This document shows, piece by piece, positions 6,646-7,579 of a stretch of 7,579 bases of DNA. Below the pieces are notes generated by a model. The model worked only from the letters and a program-made list of their open reading frames with translations. It was not told where the DNA came from and ran no database searches. Numbering within the stretch: position 1 is the stretch's first letter; each line of letters begins with the position of its first letter. The DNA lies in the NCBI GenBank assembly GCA_029882675.1, contig JAOUKJ010000188.1:1-7579 (forward strand). The letters run 5' to 3'. Position numbers and translations under genes: made by a program. This DNA comes from Cyclobacteriaceae bacterium. GTDB lineage: Bacteria > Bacteroidota > Bacteroidia > Cytophagales > Cyclobacteriaceae.

Positions 6646-6691
6646 TATTTATCTAATTATAATTCTATAAAAAAACTGTCTCTTATTAGAG

Positions 6692-6727
6692 AAAAATGGC
6701 CAATACTCTCTGTATTGGTCGTTTTTT
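6692..6727. terminator. strong bidirectional intrinsic terminator
   Basis: GGCCAATAC (6698-6706) pairs with GTATTGGTC (6712-6720), with one G-T pair, around the loop TCTCT. The stem is extended by A-T pairs between an A run (6692-6696) and a T run (6722-6727). On either strand the hairpin is followed by at least five T. It separates the AT-rich operon from the debris at the right end and would stop minus-strand transcription arriving from the right. Confidence 0.85.
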
Positions 6728-6857
6728 CTAAAATTGTCGCTATAGTCAGTTTTTAATACAGGATATTTTCATTTCACCTACAACTTGGTCTGTGGTTTTT
6801 ATGGTGTCTCACACCTGGTACATCTATTCTTGCCTCTGTTTTCATCGATTCTGGTTC

Positions 6858-7037
6858 TCAACGCCTCAGGATCATCGGAATGACGGTGTATTTGTCTGGC
6901 TTTCCTTTTTCCACCGGTAGATACAACTTCGGGGGATTGAAAGGAGCAGCTGGGCAGGTTCCGCAGGTGCGGAAGGCCTGGGCGCAATCCAGTCGGATCA
7001 AGTGTTTAAGGGCGGTGTCGTGGGAGTTTCGGGTCAT
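6858..7037 (-). CDS. possible 59-aa hypothetical protein or gene remnant
   Basis: The ATG at 7037-7035 opens a 59-residue frame beginning MTRNSHDTALKHLIRLDCAQ, followed by an AFRTCGTCP segment and a basic end (VIPMILRR). It has a plausible mix of residues and three cysteines clustered at 18-27 (C-A-Q-A-F-R-T-C-G-T-C), but I do not recognise it. No ribosome-binding site or promoter is evident. The bidirectional terminator lies 130 bases downstream, in the correct position to end this transcript. A preceding open frame (7164-7006), reading GEEGLEYLKKQTDLGRDEAC and KQLFSL, overlaps its first 32 bases in another phase. The two may therefore be one frameshifted gene. Confidence 0.25.
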   Translation of the reverse strand: MTRNSHDTALKHLIRLDCAQAFRTCGTCPAAPFNPPKLYLPVEKGKPDKYTVIPMILRR

Positions 7038-7183
7038 GGCGCGAAGATAGGGAGAAGAGCTGTTTTGCTACGTGGCAAGCCTCATCCCTTCCAAGGTCTG
7101 TCTGTTTCTTTAGGTATTCAAGCCCTTCTTCACCTGTGGAGAAGAGGGCCGGAGATAATGCTGTTTAAAAGATTCTTATGAAC

Positions 7184-7201
7184 CATCCGAAGTTTCGGAT
7201 G
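7184..7201. repeat. 8-bp perfect hairpin with competing arm
   Basis: CATCCGAA-GT-TTCGGATG is a perfect inverted repeat with a two-base centre. A further CTTCGG (7207-7212) could instead pair with CCGAAG (7187-7192). The string CGAAGTTTCGG (7188-7198) recurs inverted at 7490-7500. The role is unknown. Confidence 0.45.
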
Positions 7202-7288
7202 AAAACCTTCGGACTTCTGCTCCCCTCTCAGCCGGAAGATGATTTGTTGAATTTCTATTTTGGAGGAAAATTACTTCCGGTGGAGAGG

Positions 7289-7322
7289 GCCTGCCTGAAT
7301 GTCGTAATTAATTGAGGCAGGC
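7289..7322. repeat. 8-bp inverted repeat GCCTGCCT/AGGCAGGC
   Basis: GCCTGCCT (7289-7296) pairs perfectly with AGGCAGGC (7315-7322) around an 18-base AT-rich loop. The left arm and loop start (GCCTGCCTGAA, then TGTCGTA) repeat the sequence at 3236-3262, except that nine bases are missing between the two halves here. It could be part of a small interspersed element. Confidence 0.5.
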
Positions 7323-7325
7323 AGG

Positions 7326-7425
7326 GAAATACACATCGTAGTTCCTGGATCCTGCCTGTCAGTGCAGCCGGGGTCTGTTCCATACTCAAATACACATACA
7401 GATAACCTGATTGGGAAATTTCGCC
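7326..7425 (-). pseudogene. possible RHS/YD-repeat protein remnant
   Basis: On the minus strand 7425-7375 reads GEISQSGYLYVYLSMEQ. This resembles the conserved 'Q-S/P-G-Y-[IVL]-Y-[IV]-Y-[LV]-S-N-E' strand found shortly before the C-terminal YYPFG region of Bacteroidota RHS-type proteins. In another phase, NYDVYF (7343-7326) resembles the 'VEVYFDD' that normally follows, which would imply a frameshift. No YYPFG motif or YD repeats are found nearby. The assignment rests on one short segment recalled from the family. Confidence 0.3.
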
Positions 7426-7483
7426 GGTCATTAACCATGAGGCACGCCATCTGTTCCTCCACCCTCCTGTCTCTGCGGATAAA

Positions 7484-7579
7484 TTACCTCCGAAACTTCG
7501 TCTGCCATAAAAAAGCTTCCCGCTCTTTCTTAATCGTGCCATCGTTGAGCACTTCGTGTAGCCGCGGATGCATGGGGCC
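7484..7579 (-). CDS. possible 3' end of a gene entering from the right
   Basis: On the minus strand the frame is open from the window edge to TAA at 7486-7484. It reads MHPRLHEVLNDGTIKK, then EREAFLWQTKFRR; the Met at 7573 may be internal. The amphipathic, charged character looks like a protein C-terminus, but only 31 codons are visible and an overlapping frame (7542-7255) is also open. No family is recognised. Confidence 0.25.
   Translation of the reverse strand, partial: GPMHPRLHEVLNDGTIKKEREAFLWQTKFRR

Larger units (their letters stand above)
6728..7579. other. right-end region with no convincing intact gene
   Basis: Only short frames are present. On the minus strand several look like pieces of former coding sequence: 6858-7037, 7006-7164, a possible RHS remnant at 7326-7425, and a frame end at 7484-7579. 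Inverted repeats occur at 7184-7201 and 7289-7322. Longer minus-strand frames starting at 7542 (95 codons) and 6987 (62 codons) have no recognisable domain over their full length. On the plus strand I see nothing. Confidence 0.5.

Noticed and set aside
7255..7542. 95-codon minus-strand frame as an intact gene.
   Set aside because: Only its middle 17 residues resemble a known family; the rest has a random, Arg/Trp/Gly-rich look and no family feature. It is better explained as part of a decayed gene.

Overview
The window looks like chromosomal DNA from a member of the Bacteroidota. The evidence is a SusC-like/TonB-type outer-membrane barrel with a carboxypeptidase-regulatory N-terminal domain, a C-terminal type IX secretion (T9SS) sorting domain, Bacteroidota-type promoters (-7 box TAnnTTTG) at two genes, and decayed transposase and recombinase pieces that resemble Bacteroidota families. 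No genus can be named from the sequence alone.

Layout, left to right. 1-585 is a graveyard of mobile DNA on the minus strand: a fragment of an IS3-type transposase core running off the left edge, a 51-bp interspersed repeat (copy A), and a decayed serine recombinase start with in-frame stops. 586-3054 (+) encodes an 822-aa outer-membrane beta-barrel receptor, preceded by a good promoter. 3055-3367 is intergenic, with a weak terminator, repeat copy B and small hairpins. 3368-4669 (+) encodes a 433-aa exported PQQ-type beta-propeller protein. 4670-5100 is intergenic, with a second transposase remnant and repeat copy C. 6559-5101 (-) is a two-gene, AT-rich operon: a secreted S74/tail-fibre-type chaperone-domain protein with a T9SS tag, then, one base later, a small cysteine-containing lipoprotein. 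A strong bidirectional terminator lies at 6692-6727. 6728-7579 has no convincing intact gene; it holds short open fragments on the minus strand, a possible RHS/YD-repeat protein remnant, and several inverted repeats.

How the genes fit together. The receptor and the propeller protein lie in the same direction but are 313 bases apart with repeat debris between them, so an operon is not evident. The S74 protein and the lipoprotein are almost certainly co-transcribed and probably translationally coupled. Their base composition differs by eye from the two large plus-strand genes, and they sit between mobile-element debris, which suggests separate acquisition. The most notable points are the three-copy diverged repeat associated with transposase remnants, the decayed recombinase, and the S74-T9SS/lipoprotein pair. 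I found no CRISPR array, tRNA, rRNA or clear defence system.
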